In this document: in pieces, positions 10,938-23,090 of the stretch | Layout: every line of letters starts with the position of its first letter | Position numbering within the stretch: position 1 is the stretch's first letter | Origin: Catonia carolina | Taxonomy: Eukaryota > Arthropoda > Insecta > Hemiptera > Achilidae | Length of the DNA: 64,000 nucleotides | Assembly (NCBI GenBank): GCA_035578175.1 | Contig: JAQMRL010000002.1 | Coordinates: 101,906,748 to 101,970,747, forward strand | Direction of reading: 5' to 3' | The notes under the pieces: model-generated | Told to the model about the DNA's origin: nothing | The model's database searches: none | Seen by the model: only the letters and a program-made list of their open reading frames with translations | Made by a program: the position numbers and the translations under genes

Positions 10938-11986
10938 ATTTTGGAAATAATATTTCTTTGTGCGGGTGGATGTGAAACTCGTAATTGTTTAGCAGGAGGG
11001 GTTAGAATATTTGAAGAAATCTAGAGTATTACATATAAATTAAATAATTCTTATTCATTGGTTCAGTAATTAATTAGTGGGTTGTAATTCAGCCAAATTG
11101 TGAGCGATTGCTTTATTACTGTGTTTTAAATAAAAATTATGGACTACCACTTTCATAGAGTAAAGCGTACCGTGTTATTTATTTGCATTATTCATGAAAT
11201 ACAATAAGAGTGGCAATTACGTTGAAAGAATAATGGTTACATTTTTTCGTAATTTAAGTTTGTGCGCGCCAAATCATTGTATTAATGATAACTTATTACT
11301 TAAATTTCAAAATTCTATTAAAAATAAATTACTGTATTTAATTTTTCTCGTATGCAATCTAATATGAAGCCGTTTTTCCAGTCCACCCCAAGGAGGAGTA
11401 GAAGAGCGAAAATCACGGCTAAATTTATAACTAATTTTTAATTTGGCGATCGGATGTTATTGTCTGGAGCGTGTGTACCTCGGTATCATGGTATCTCAAT
11501 GTACCTCGCCTGTGTTTTCATATTAAATTACTAAATTATGGTCCACTATGTTCATTGAAAATGGGAATGTTCAATGCTCATAAAAATTAAAAAAATTATG
11601 TTTAATGAGTACGATGATTATTTTTCGTCAAAATAAAACGATGAGATGATGGTGCAGCGAACTCCGTGTTTGTTATATAAAACAAAAAGTGCAGTTCATG
11701 TGCACAGCATATATAATTATTCCCTAACTTACATTATCTTTAAATTCGATCTCAGATATTATAATTAGCAATCAACCACTGCTATTATATCGTTGACGTA
11801 CCAGTTTTAAACATGCCGATATTCATTCACCCGGATTATTTAATAATTTTCAAGTTACACCGGTTGGGCAAGCAACGTGATAAGATGATGAATTACCAGT
11901 CATGAAGAGACAACACTAACCTTTCATTTTCAAGATGTATCCAACAAAGAAATCATCCAAACGTTTGATGTTAACTCATTGTCAAA
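10938..11986. other. No gene recognised
   Basis: AT-rich sequence with no assigned repeat or frame. Confidence 0.4.
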
Positions 11987-11988
11987 TA

Positions 11989-12687
11989 CCTTATTTACTC
12001 GAATATACCGCACACCTTTTTAGAACGAAATCGATCCAATAAAACTGTGTGCGCGTTACATTAGAATTAAAAAAAGGCCTTTTAGCAGTAATGTACCGGA
12101 TTTTTATAGATAGTAAATGTTGCCAATGAGATAAACAATTGCGATTGTGTGATTGGCAAATACTGAGCATACATGCAAATCTTCGGGAAAAATGAAAAGG
12201 CCGGAATGTGAAACGATCTGCGAGTGGGTTAAAACTGCATGGGCACGGATTTCACCAGAGTTAGTTTCAAAAAACTTTCTGAAATGCGCCATTTCTAATG
12301 CGCTCGATGACTCAGAAGATGACACAATTTGGGACGAAAATCCAGACGCGGGTTCTGACAGCGACGGTAATGATAAAAACAGCGACGAGAGAGAGTAACT
12401 TTTTGTAGTTCATTTTATTTCTTAGTTTTAATTTCGTTATTTTTATTTGAAAGTAACTTTTTTTAGTTCAGCAGTTATTTCAGTTCATTATGATACTTAC
12501 AATGAAAATGTAAATATCCTTGCTAGTGAATTATTCAAAGTTATAAAGATTTTTCTATGAGTACAAATAAATTGGTAAGTTTACATTTTCATTTTATTTT
12601 TGACAGTTTTAATTTTTTTCTTTTAAGTACCTTCGAAAGTTGGGTGCGCAGTATATTCGAGGGTGTAGTATATTCAAGAATCTAAGG
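11989..12687 (+). mobile_element. Internally deleted pogo/Tigger-like element
   Basis: CCTTATTTACTCGAATATAC at the left is matched by the inverse of CCTTAGATTCTTGAATATAC at the right, with TA on both sides (11987-11988 and 12688-12689). The 699-bp element carries only the last part of a pogo-type transposase, so it is a deletion derivative. Another left-end-like word, CCGTATTTACCCGCGTA, lies just outside at 12770 and may be the start of a related element. Confidence 0.75.
12153..12398 (+). pseudogene. Pogo/Tigger-like transposase C-terminus
   Basis: The 81-codon frame holds GKMKRPECETICEWVKTAW, then RISPELVSKNFLKCAISNAL and an acidic Asp/Ser tail. This is the typical end of pogo-family (jerky-like, DDE_1) transposases as I know them. 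The DNA-binding and catalytic regions are absent, so no enzyme can be made. The frame is intact from about residue 10 to the stop, which suggests modest age. It lies between the element's inverted ends. Confidence 0.75.
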
Positions 12688-12769
12688 TAATACATATACC
12701 AAGATAGTCAACAAAGTAAAAGTAAAATATTGATCCTGTCGAAGAAGAAACCTGGCCATGACAACAAAT

Positions 12770-12860
12770 ACCGTATTTACCCGCGTACAAGGCCCCCTTT
12801 TTTTAGTAATTTCTTGAAAAGTTAGGGGGGCCTGATGCGAGAATTTCATTACACAGTATG
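12770..12860. repeat. Pogo-like terminal fragment with hairpin
   Basis: CCGTATTTACCCGCGTACAA resembles the left end of the element at 11989. It is followed by AAGGCCCCC, which pairs with a downstream GGGGGGCCT across about 30 bases. Only one end is seen. Confidence 0.4.
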
Positions 12861-12876
12861 TACAAAAATATTGTTA

Positions 12877-13395
12877 CAGTTGAACTTCTATAACTCGAAC
12901 GTCTATAACTCGAATTTTCTATATCTTAAATTGAATTTCAGTCCCCTTCAACCTTCCCATGCATTTACCATGTAAAAAGACATCTATAACGCGAATTCCG
13001 CCATTTCTCTAAATCGAACTAATTATTTCGTTTCTTTTGGCAGAATCATACAGCCGCTTTAATTTTCCTAGGTATCACTTATACCATAAGTATGCCCAAA
13101 AAGTACCCCGAAAAGTTGTAGGAATAAAAAATATTCCTTTAGAGAAGTCAACGTCTCTTTTACCTCTTAGGCGGAATTGACATGCAAATACGTTAGCTCA
13201 TCTGTTCAGTTCCAAAGGGATGAATGTATCCTACCGAATTTCAGTTTTAGTTTAGGTTATCGGAAATTTAAAGTAATAGTGATGATTGAATCAGACAGTG
13301 AGGACTTTCGCGTTTCTGAATCTAGATTGAGTGAGGCATTCAGAAAAATATCTATCATTAAAAAACAAGGAGTAAAATTTATTCAAATAGTTTGA
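12877..13395 (+). pseudogene. Tigger-like element fragment with transposase tail
   Basis: TA followed by CAGTTGAACTTCTATAACTC, with TCTATAACTCGAA repeated twice more, is a Tigger-type left end. The frame at 13177-13395 ends with ESDSEDFRVSESRLSEAF and a short basic tail, which resembles the acidic C-terminus of Tigger transposases. The middle of the gene is missing and no right end is visible. A SINE lies just downstream, starting at 13419. The terminus is better supported than the coding call. Confidence 0.5.
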
Positions 13396-13418
13396 GTAAG
13401 ATGTATAGGTAAAACGTT

Positions 13419-13816
13419 ATACCCAATCAGGCAGGTGGAGTATTGAATATTTTACACTCAATCTGTTAGTTGCAGGGCTAAAATTAATAGGGTATAGTTC
13501 TGTTTCTTACCACATAGTCAACCCATTAAACGACTGAATCATTTACGAACAGAAGATGTAGAGATGTAAAAGACACTGATTAGAGTTATCTTCTCTGAAA
13601 GTAATGAATTTCATTATACGGCCAGACCCTGTGGTGAATGAAGTGAAGGTTTGCAGAGTGGAAAGTATGTGCTCTTCAGAGAGCCTGGCATGCTGATGAG
13701 CATACTTTTCCACTCAGTGAGGAAGGTAATGGTAAACCACCTCACTCTTCGTTTCACTTAGTAAAACCTCTACTGCTTCAAACTAGCCTTTCGGCTGATG
13801 ACCTAAACAACAACAA
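13419..13816 (+). repeat. AAC-tailed SINE-like repeat with exact 11-bp target duplication
   Basis: GGTAAAACGTT occurs at 13408-13418 and 13817-13827, exactly flanking the repeat. The copy runs from the head near AATCAGGCAGGTGGAG to CTAAACAACAACAA. A short internal deletion removes part of GTGTCATTTGCAGAGTGG. The 11-bp duplication and the simple-sequence tail mark LINE-type target-primed insertion, not a cut-and-paste transposon. This is the best copy for defining the family's ends. Confidence 0.92.
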
Positions 13817-13827
13817 GGTAAAACGTT

Positions 13828-14570
13828 CGGAAACTCTTGGTATGGGGCAAATAGAGATGTATAAAGGTTCTTCTAGTCATGCAAAAAAAAACTGGAGGAT
13901 TTTTGCTGGAGAGACCCGGGAAAAAACACACGCTGGCAATAGTCATGAAGATTCCATAACCATAATAATAAAAATAATGTGTCTAGCCGCGAATAATAAC
14001 AATAAAAGTAAAAGTAAGGGTGTAGGATGGTCATTACGGTAGGCACAAAGCATTTATTTATATCAATGGAAGTGATAGCCGCATCAGACTTATGCGCACG
14101 ATATAGCCCCATCATTTAAAATAAAAATTTCCTTTGACTGCATTTTATACAAGATTATATAAAATATCAAAATTACATAATTTTTTTTGTAATACAGTAA
14201 ACATTTTTAAAGTAAAATTCATAAATTTAAACAAATTTTGTTAAGTTAAAAGTAAGTCGTTCTTTTTTACATAAAAAAATTGTCGTGATTTTCAAGCAAG
14301 GCTGAGAATTTTTGTATAAAAAATTCAATTTTCTGTACAAATATATGAACGATAAAATTTTATGCATGTAATTTTTTTACATCATGTGAAGTTATGTTTT
14401 GTCGTAAATAGAGCAAAAGAAGATGTTTATTTAAAAAGCGTCAACGGTTATGAGGGAGAGGCACGCACAATTGCGTTCACCGTCGCAAAATGAAACTACC
14501 GTCGCATTAACAACGAAGGTAAAATTGTCAAAATACATACAAACGGCTTATTTATTGGCCTATTTATATT
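13828..14570. other. No gene recognised
   Basis: Unassigned sequence, AT-rich after 14110. Overlapping frames on both strands at 13842-14115 have no recognisable domain. Confidence 0.4.
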
Positions 14571-14571
14571 G

Positions 14572-14620
14572 TACTAGCTGCATTACCCGGCTACGCCCGG
14601 ATCAGTGTCAGTATTCATAA
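14572..14620 (+). repeat. Insect dispersed repeat fragment (ACTAGCTG...CCCGG type)
   Basis: The word ACTAGCTGCATTACCCGG followed by CTACGCCCGG resembles a repeat end that I recall from many insect genomes. It is too short to classify. Confidence 0.35.
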
Positions 14621-14702
14621 AAAATTCTTGATACTGTAAATTTTTTGTAATATTGTATTTTTTTATTAAGGTTTCTTTATCGTGAGAACGGAAATGTAGG
14701 TA

Positions 14703-14900
14703 CAGTGAAACCTCGGTAATTCAAACTGGTGTAATTCGAAATTTTCGTTAATTCGAAGAAATTATTTGTCCCCTGTCATTTTGTACTAATACTAATGTAA
14801 AATTTAACTAACGTAATTCGAAATTTCAAAAAAAAAATTCGTTAATTTTTTATTTTATTTTAATTTTACTTGAAATGCTTGTAGAACGGCCAATACAGAG
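14703..14900 (+). repeat. Pogo/Tigger-like terminus
   Basis: TA is followed by CAGTGAAACCTCGGTAATTC, and the word GTAATTCGAA and variants recur three times within 120 bp. This is the usual form of a Tigger terminal region. No matching right end or transposase is seen nearby. Confidence 0.5.
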
Positions 14901-15147
14901 CGCCAGCCCGTTATCGGTCCAATTCCCAGCGATTACATTACTTTGACTAGTAAAGACAAGGAAAGTAGATGGTATACGGAAAATACAAACGTCACCGTGA
15001 GACGGAGCCAAAAATTACGTCGTTCTTTTCTTCTCGACAATAATACATGGTAATGTACAAATTTTTACAATGTACTTTAAGTAAGCCCACACTGATTTTT
15101 GTTCAAAAATTTATTTTAGTTAGCTTTTCAATCGTTTGTCATCATTT

Positions 15148-16100
15148 TTATTCAGGTATGCATAGAATTTTAGACTTCACCTTCTGAGTATCTTCTTTAA
15201 TCGTTCGTTTTTCTTGTAAATTTCTTCTTTTCTTCGTAACCTCTACTGACCATTTACTACCCTTCAGACCTACTATTTTGCAGAGGATCATTTTCTTGAA
15301 TGACTGCTTCTCTAAGACCTGTCTGCTTGATAATTTTAAGAGATTTACTCGTGTACAGACATTCAAGTTTTACCACAGCAGTGGAGTAGATAAAAATTTT
15401 CTACGGGGAGTCGGTTTTAACGTAATGTAACTACTAATGCCTCTATTTCCTCAAAAAGCTTTAAAAAAAACCTGTGTTTTTTCAAAGGAAATTTTTAAAC
15501 TTAGAATTTCCACCCAGTAGCCTACTTTTTCTCCCAAATAGGGCCAATTTTAGACCACATGAGATGACTTTAGATAGTTCTGAAAGCTCTTTTTGCAGTT
15601 CAGATTCTCAGTATTTGCTCACTGTAGGCTTTTCTCCTTTCGTCTGTCCACCCGGTATTCAGATTTTACTCTTCACGGAAGCTCTTAAAGTCCGCAATTA
15701 GTTGTCTAAATTTGGTTGGTACATTGTAGTTTTCTAAGTTTATTCCGGTTTTTTCAATATCCTTTTTGACTTCTTTATACCATTTATCCGACATTATTCG
15801 ACACTTCAGGTTGTTGATTATCAAAAGTCGTCTACTATTGAGTAACTTAAAAATTTGTTTTTTGAACCGGTTTTCATCCATTCCCTGTTGGACCTTACCG
15901 ACCATCCGTGGCAGAAGCCAGTTTTTATCGCTCGAAACTCTTTTCGGTGCAGAAGGACGAGCCCCTTCCACCAAGTATAGTGGTGGGTGTTCTTTTCATA
16001 AATGACCGAAAATGTCGAGCGCAGCCAAACCCAAACGACCTTAAAACAAGGGGTGATTTTACAATGATCTGAATACACCACTAGTATAAAGAAGTTCGTT
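15148..16100 (-). pseudogene. LINE C-terminal relic
   Basis: Read on the minus strand, two open segments (15666-15974 and 15148-15366) carry LINE C-terminal features. These are MDENRFKKQIFKLL, then KWYKEVKKDIEKTGI, and further on KWSVEVTKKRRNLQEKR, a basic helix often found at the end of such ORFs. There are frame breaks between the parts. The reverse transcriptase domain is not seen. A second piece with the same domain order begins just to the right, so two copies lie in tandem. Confidence 0.55.
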
Positions 16101-16159
16101 AAGCGACGCTAGTTTAAATTGTTTTAGTTAGTTATTTATTTAACTTGGTAGGCTCCTGC

Positions 16160-17150
16160 TAATAGTAAAATTTTCTAATCTTTTTTTTTTTACTTTTGAG
16201 ACCGCAGTGGATCACTTGAGTCAGTTTCTGGGCACTCTCTTCTGGTTCTTTTCTTTGATTTTCCTCCAATTTCTTCTTTGCAGATCTTCTTTGTCTTTCT
16301 GCTTTCGAAAAGATTACTTTCCTGCTTCCTCTTTAATGTACCTTTCCTTGGAATCTAATATTTTAATCTTTTAATAGTTTCAGCTGTTCAGTTTTATTTT
16401 TCTAGATCTTCGAAGGTGAGGCCTAATTCTTCCATATCTTTCTGGATTTCTCTTAACCACATTACTTCTGTTTTTTCTGGCAGAGTATTCTGACTATTTG
16501 GTTTGTGATTCTATCTTTGGGTTTTCTGATTACATGTTCAAAGAAGGATATTCTCTTTTTCCTCATCATATCCTATTACCGATTCGGTCTCCTGGTATAC
16601 CTGTTCTTTTGGTAGTAATCTCCTTTCTCCATCTACTTGGTGTCTCTTTCCGATGCAGGTCCTAAGTATCCTCCTCTTTCAAGTTTTTGGACTACTAATC
16701 TTTATAATAATCTTTTTTCTTTCATTTTTCGGGATGTCTGGACACCCTGAACCCCTTATCCACGCCACTGTACCACAGTACTATAATGTCTGATCTTGGC
16801 TTGTCTCAAGAATGTACTACACTACTACTTGAAATGTCTCTTCTTGTACTACAGGTTATGAGTTCAGAGTACAGTGGTTCTCTTCCCATGTCTATTGATA
16901 TCGATTCCTATCCACTGGTCTTTTGCTGTTTCATCTCCTGAAGGTGCTTCCAGACATCAACTTTGCCGATGTCTCCCGTTCTTTGTTTTTATTTATGTTT
17001 AGTTTTTTCAGAGGTGACCTCTTTAGTCCATTTACTGCTTGTTCTTTCAACACATTGATTTGTTCTATCACTGTTTCCGTGATCTTAGAAACGCAGGGAT
17101 CAACGATGAAACCCAGAATAAAATTTAGTGTTTTCTTTAAATTTCATTCA
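16160..17150 (-). pseudogene. Second LINE C-terminal relic, same orientation
   Basis: The minus strand reads IGYDEEKENILLEHVIRKPK with DRITNQI, then WLREIQKDMEELGLTFEDLE, then a Lys/Glu-rich tail. This is the same domain order as the neighbouring relic, including the W-x-x-E-x-x-K-D motif. Stops and frameshifts interrupt it. The plus strand is pyrimidine-rich because the coding strand is Lys/Glu/Arg-rich. Confidence 0.55.
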
Positions 17151-17159
17151 TAATTACCC

Positions 17160-17860
17160 TTCTCAAACAGGAAGAAAATTTAATCACACAATTAGTAGTG
17201 AAGAAAAATGACATGTCATTTGGGGAAGGTTAAAGTTCTGTTCTAAAAATTTTTTCAAACTCTTCAGTTATATTTTTGATCTAAAAACTTCCTGATTTTT
17301 CAAAATATAAGGTATAATAAAACTATTATAATATTAGCTCACCGTTTTTTTAAGTTTTTGGTGGAAGTGTATACTGTTAAATAAAAATGCGTTTAAAACT
17401 TAGTAAACAATTTTTTACGTTGGAAACGTGTACTTTGTAGCAGAGTAATGTATTAATTATGTAACTACTCATTCCATGTGCAAGGCTAAAGTGTGTCTAA
17501 CTGTTTGTAGAAATTAGGGCGATGCAGTAAATATTCGCACCATAGTTTTAGTACAAAAAAGATACTCCTGTGCCTATCCGGAACTGTAGATAAATAAATA
17601 AAGATGCCGTGGGGGATTGTTTTATGGTAAGCCTACAGTCTTTTTACGGTAAGCCGACATTTTTATGGTTTTCAGGTGAACCAAGTATTCTTTCATATCT
17701 TAACCTGAAGTCTCGCCGTCTTTTTACGATTCTGTTTATGTTGAATTGTCGGTTGAAAGGAGGAAGCGCTCCAGTTTAACACGCAATTATAAAGCAATCT
17801 TTCAGAATAAAGTTTTTTAGTTAAATTAGCGTTTGAAAAATAAGGGATGCTTTTCTAAGT
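17160..17860. other. No gene recognised
   Basis: AT-rich sequence without a recognised repeat or coding frame. Confidence 0.4.
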
Positions 17861-17867
17861 ATCCTGT

Positions 17868-18242
17868 ATGTCGATGGAGTCGTTTAAAATCCATAGATTA
17901 CGGTCCATAATCTGTCAAAAATATTCTCGACGGTTATATTGTAGTACCTACTGCGTTATGAATGTATGGATCAGGTTAAAATTCAGTTCACTTTCTTTTG
18001 TGATGGCCACCTTCAGAAAATGTCAGTCAGATCTAACACTGAATGAATGCAACATCTTTATACGAGATGCATACATCGGTCTATTGCCTGTGGTCCTATC
18101 CCTGTGTACGTGGGATCAACATTTTATGAAAGTTCACATTCAAACTCTTCACTACTGGGTGTCTGTCAAACTTTTACAGATCAATACTACTTTACATGTA
18201 CCTTCTAAAATTGGTCAATTGAATAAAAAAGATACTGGTTAA
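17868..18242 (+). CDS. Unassigned open frame, 124 codons
   Basis: This is one of the longer frames outside identified transposons. It has no domain I recognise, no clear signal peptide and no low-complexity bias. The surroundings are LINE relics, so it may be a decayed transposon piece or a chance frame. There is no supporting promoter, splice or poly-A evidence. Confidence 0.12.
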   Translation: MSMESFKIHRLRSIICQKYSRRLYCSTYCVMNVWIRLKFSSLSFVMATFRKCQSDLTLNECNIFIRDAYIGLLPVVLSLCTWDQHFMKVHIQTLHYWVSVKLLQINTTLHVPSKIGQLNKKDTG

Positions 18243-18419
18243 ATTATAGTCGTTACTAATATCATCTAGTAACAGAAACTGAAACACGTTTATTTAACCA
18301 ATTTTACACCAGAATTTAAAATAAATCGGTTATTAAATTTTAAGACTACAATACCGGTATAAAAGTTGAAGTATTATATGTATGATATAATATGCAGAAT
18401 GTATCTTCCATCAGGAGCA

Positions 18420-18910
18420 GAATTTTTTAGAAGAAAAAAGAAATGAAAGAGAGAAAAGTCCTATGAAAATATTATATGGTCAAAGAAAATTGAAAAAGGA
18501 AATCAGGTTATGAAGTAATAAAGAGATAGCCTACATGGGAATGGAAAAATAGAAAGATAACAGACTCTATGAGAACGAGAGAAATGCAGTTTTACGGACA
18601 GACATCTATAGATGGATCAGGAAAATTCACAAAATAGTTATTTGATGAATTAAAAAATACAAAATACAGGATAGATGGTTAATAGAAACTAAAAAAAATA
18701 TATGAAACGGATGAAGTTGTCAAATAGGATAAAGGACAGATTTGAATTTAGAAAAAGTTTAAACAAATTAGAGGGATTTCAAAGTGAAGATCACAAAATA
18801 TTAACAAGAAAAGGCCAGAAGAAAGAAAAAAAGTTGAGTGAAAAAATGAAAAAGCTTGGGAAAATGAAAGACAAAAATGAGAAGAGAATGAGATATCAGG
18901 CGTGAGAAAA
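18420..18910 (+). pseudogene. LINE C-terminal relic, purine-rich strand
   Basis: MQFYGQTSIDGSGKFTK is followed by LFDELKNTKYR, a WLIETKK-like segment, and a Lys/Glu-rich end from 18702 to 18905. This is the same order as the minus-strand relics at 15148-17150, so the copies point towards each other. Several stops and frameshifts are present. Confidence 0.55.
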
Positions 18911-19194
18911 GAAAAAAGTAATTTAACATGACTGTCAGAGGTCTATCACTAAAATATGACGTAACAAAAAGATTTTAAATTCAAAATAGAAATGCAAAAC
19001 TGGATTATTAATATCAGCAGAAATACCATAAAAATGAATGGAAGTTACTTTTTAAACACAAAACCTACAATCTGTTCGCCATGGAACAATAAATAGAAAT
19101 CATGAATGAATAAGTAATAACTGGTGTATTTTAACTGTAAAGTTTCAATTTACCGCAGTTTCATGTGACGTTCGGCTAAAAAATAAAAACGATG

Positions 19195-19985
19195 TTGACA
19201 AAGCGGTGAACAAATTCACGACGGTAATCCAAAACGCAGCACGGACGACAACTTCAGAAAACTATGGCAACGTTAATAAGAACATAATCAATATTACGTT
19301 CCAATTAACATCAGAATAGCGATTGTTGAAAAATGCCGTTTGCGTAGAATTTGGCATATACGTTTAGCAACCCTTTAGACAAACAACACTTTCTACAATA
19401 AATTTGAAACGAATTTTTTATTAATACAACAACGAAAACTAATAAGTTTAACTGGAACCATTTTCACCGGACGCTTACACTGATTACTCTATAGAAACCT
19501 TAAAAGAAAATCAAAAGACCTAATATTTCAATACCACCTTTAAAACGAACCGACCGCTCTTGGGCAAAAAGTAACAAGAGGAAGGCGGAAGCTATTGGAA
19601 GTCACTTAGAAAACAATTTATACATTTCCCTCTCAGAACAGTTTAGTTGTAGAAGATTAAATAATTTTGGAAATTCCTTTTCAGATGTCTCCACCAGTAA
19701 ATCCATTTAGGCCTCCAAAGTTAAAAAAAATTTAAAATTTAAAACCAAAAGAAACATTTAAAAAAATTCCAAGTAAGGTTTTGTGGTTTGTTACGACATT
19801 ATTTAATATAATCCTGAGGGTAGAATATTTTCCTGATCAATGGAAAATAGCATACATTATTGTTACTCATAAGCCAGGAAAACTTTCGCACGAAATAACA
19901 TCATGTAGGTCAATTAACCTTTTACCGGTTTATCAAAGTATTCTGAAAAGCTATTTAAAAAATACCTCATTTAGAAGAATGTAAG
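19195..19985 (+). pseudogene. Jockey-type LINE ORF2 relic
   Basis: The start reads KFTTVIQNAARTTTSENYG, resembling the linker between endonuclease and reverse transcriptase in Jockey elements. An intact piece at 19781-19984 contains LFNIILRVEYFPDQWKIA, KPGKLSHEITSCRSINLLPV and a following YLKN. These match the first reverse transcriptase blocks of the Jockey group as I know them. The intervening part is broken by stops and frameshifts, and everything after these blocks, including the YADD centre, is missing. Confidence 0.75.
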
Positions 19986-19989
19986 TAAA

Positions 19990-20205
19990 ATTAAATTTTA
20001 ACTGTGAGCTCAATTACCATAATAACTATTGACTAAAAGTTTGATTACGCATATCCTGACATATGATGCTTAAAGCAGATGTGTAAGAGTGAGTTAACAG
20101 AGATACATATAAGTAGGTAAACTAATGTATAGGCCCTAAGTGTATGTTATAAACATGTAAATTTTTGTGGAAATACTTTTTCTGTCAGTTTTATTACTAT
20201 TTCAT
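19990..20205. other. No gene recognised
   Basis: Short AT-rich spacer between the Jockey relic and a SINE. Confidence 0.4.
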
Positions 20206-20207
20206 TT

Positions 20208-20350
20208 AAAGTAGCATCTACAGCTCGGTAATTAGCGAATACATTAAGTTAAAAAACTTGTGTGTTTGAACGTGTAATAATTTCCAGACCTTTGCCGTGA
20301 ATCAAACTCGGTACCTTTTGCTTTGCAGCGTAGCATGCTAAACATGAATG
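20208..20350 (-). repeat. tRNA-headed SINE (family A), minus strand, diverged
   Basis: AATTTCCAGACCTTTGCCG followed by TGAATCAAACTCGGTACC parallels the minus-strand copies at 62640-62990, and AGCATCTACAGCTCGGT matches AGTTGCATCAACAGCTTGGT there. The tRNA-like head is at the right end, near 20340. Confidence 0.6.
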
Positions 20351-20459
20351 TGGTCAGTTTTATTAGTGTCTCATCAATATTTTCAGATTTTAGCGACTGT
20401 GTTAAGAAAAAAGAAACATATGAACATAACATAAAATAGTTCAATTTCATTTCACTTAT

Positions 20460-22185
20460 TTAAATGAGCTACATTTATATTTTACCACTGTCCTCGAAGG
20501 AAAAGTTTAATAATTTGTGTGTTTACGTGTAGGTTTCGTTAACGGAATCTTTGTAAGCGTTTGGCAAGTGTCATTATTACTGTATAGTGTTCACCAATAA
20601 GGTTATTTAGCAATTATGTGTTGACTCATAACTTTCTTTTGCGGTTAATGAAATATTATTTTCCCTACTTTAAATTGTGTATTGCTTACGATCATCACGT
20701 GGAAACAATTCAAAAAAAGCTATAACGTGAAACAATTTTACAGATTTTTTTTTGAAAGTATTTCAAATATTCGCTAAACAGTATTTTGCTGCATATATTC
20801 TTATCAATAGTCTCGTACTATTACATTTTTTGTTACGTAGCCGAAAACAATAATTTTTATTAGCTGTTTTTATTACGTTTTTCACAGGTATGGTGTATTG
20901 GATTCAGAACAGAGTCACCAAAAAGCGTATTAATGGCTGGATGTAAGTTGGTCACCTTACCGACTTGCCTGCCCAACCGGCGTAATTCTTAGTTTTTCTA
21001 AAATTAGTTTTTCCCATATTAATTTTCTTTTAAAATTGTAAATACTTAACGAACAGCGTGTGAATATTGGATCTGGTACTGGAGATCAAATCTCGTGATG
21101 GAATAAAGCCATCTATTCGTGGACGAAGAACCACGTGTGTACTTGTCCTTATTTCATTTCTTTGTTGGCCCCTTTATTTGTGATAACTGTAGCATAGAAA
21201 ACCAAGAGCAAAGGATTCAAGAACAAACAGTAGCTGAAGAAAGAGGGGGAAGAAAGGGTAAATGTAGATCAAAATAAGGCCTCCTTCCCTTCCTCCTCCG
21301 TTCTATTATGTTGTATTATATTTCAGAGTAAATGAAAGAAAGAAATGGGAATGGATGGGATGTGTGAGCACCCAACAGCAAAATCAGAAACAGAGCCTAC
21401 CACCGAATCAAATGGAAAGGGTTGTGTATACCTCAACGATTTGAAACCAACCTATCTTCTGTGGTTCGATAGGTAAGATAGATATAGAAAGAGAGAGGCC
21501 TAGGTCCTAAATGTAGGTGACAAACAATCCTCTGTCCTCTTCTAACAGATATAGATTTGCTTCATTCAATGAAAAATGTTAAAAACATGTTTTCTAAAAG
21601 CAGATGTCTATGCATGGGTGAGGTGACATTCATCAATAAAAGTTCCCGAGTTAGTTTTCCCTCCCGATCATATGTAACGCCCTGAATAACTCTTTCTCTT
21701 GAAATCTTGAAATTCAAAAATCTGTATCCCACCAATTGTCTATAACCCCGATTCAATTGTTGTTGTTGTTGCTGTGAAAAACCAATTGCACTCAACCCAT
21801 CTTACTGACACATTTGGTATGATGCATACTTGTTGTATTACCACGCTTTGCTGAAATTAGTCTGAGCGCTTAAAAATAATTATTAATTAAAAAAATTTTT
21901 GATAAACAAACTAACTGTTATAATTAAAACAACAGGGAAATCTAAAAAAAAAAATGAATCAGTAACCAATAATATTCATGATGTAATTTGCGTGCACTAC
22001 AAGATGATTACCTATCCTACTTAGAAATAACAATAAAAATTACTCAGATAATATTACCAGTTGTAAGAAAAACTAAATGTCGATAATCACGAAACTTTAT
22101 TTTTTTTAAGGATTTGATGTTCAAACAATGTAATTCTGGTTTTTAAATTGGCTATATACATTGAGCATCAACAAAAAAAACAGGG
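20460..22185. other. No gene recognised
   Basis: Mixed sequence with modest GC near 21280-21540. No repeat family or coding frame could be assigned. Confidence 0.35.
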
Positions 22186-22189
22186 CTAC

Positions 22190-22420
22190 AGTCTTTTTCT
22201 TCTTCTTCTCTTTCTTTTTCTCCTTCTCCTCCTCCTCCTCCTCCTCCTCTTCCTTTTCCTTCTCCTCCTCTTTTTCTTCCTTTTTTTCCTCCCCTTATTC
22301 CTCTTCTACTTCTTCTTGTTTCCCAATAAAGATTAGGACAGCCTGTTCTAGTCTTAATGTGACACAAATCGCTCAATCTTCTCCGTGGCCGTCCCAACGC
22401 CTCCATCCTATTGGCTGATA
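22190..22420 (-). mobile_element. LINE 3' end with expanded polypyrimidine tail
   Basis: A tract of TTC, TCC and related units (22190-22320) is followed directly by AAAGATTAGGACAGCCTG, the minus-strand form of the 3' end shared with the LINE copies at 10470 and 54180. Read on the minus strand, the last coding residues are GRPRRRLSDL, parallel to the GRPRNRW end of the longer copy. The tract is therefore best seen as an expanded GAA-type LINE tail. The right limit and the target duplication are unclear. Confidence 0.65.
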
Positions 22421-22899
22421 TTCATCTGCAGTTCTTGGGAAACAACTGTTCGCTATATGCTTAATGTGTGGAAAATCACTTTGTTTTCCTGTCTTCAAGC
22501 AGATAACCGAGAGGAGGAGCATTTAGGTCTGCGGTGGTTCTTAACTTATCCCTCACACACCACTCTTTTCAAGACATTAAGACATTTTTATTATAGAAGT
22601 TTATTGCCAGTTCAGAATTTCATCACGCCCAAGAGTTTGGAAAAAATTGCTGTTTATAGTTCTTTCTTTATAAGCTGTAAAGTTGTGTAAATAGTTTTTT
22701 CTTAATCCTGCCTGAAAGTTCAGGAAAAATAATACCATAAAACTACTTCAGTGGTTTTTTTTAGTTTGTAGCGTAAAACACTTAAATACGTAAATATATT
22801 TGTACAGCAGCTGCATTTTGTATACAAAATGAATACATACTACCAGTCGTGAAACGTGGTTTTAAAACTACTCAACCGACTTTCAGAAATCACTAGTTA

Positions 22900-23090
22900 A
22901 AACCTACTCCGAGGCATATAGCCAGGATTTTGGTTCGGGGGTGACTGAGCTTGGAGATTTTTTACGGAGGGGGCGTCAGAGAGTGGAGAACCAAACCAGG
23001 GACCTCCGGAATATTCGTTTGGTATGAAATTTACATTTCTGTTTGAAGGGGCTGAATCCCTGAGACCCCAGGCTTCGGTCTGTCTGCCAA
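22900..23090. repeat. Possible transposon terminus fragment
   Basis: AGCCAGGATTTTGGTTCGGG followed by GGTGACTG and, further on, a G-rich GGAGGGGGCGTCAGAG resembles a dispersed invertebrate repeat end that I recall. No partner end was found. Confidence 0.25.
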
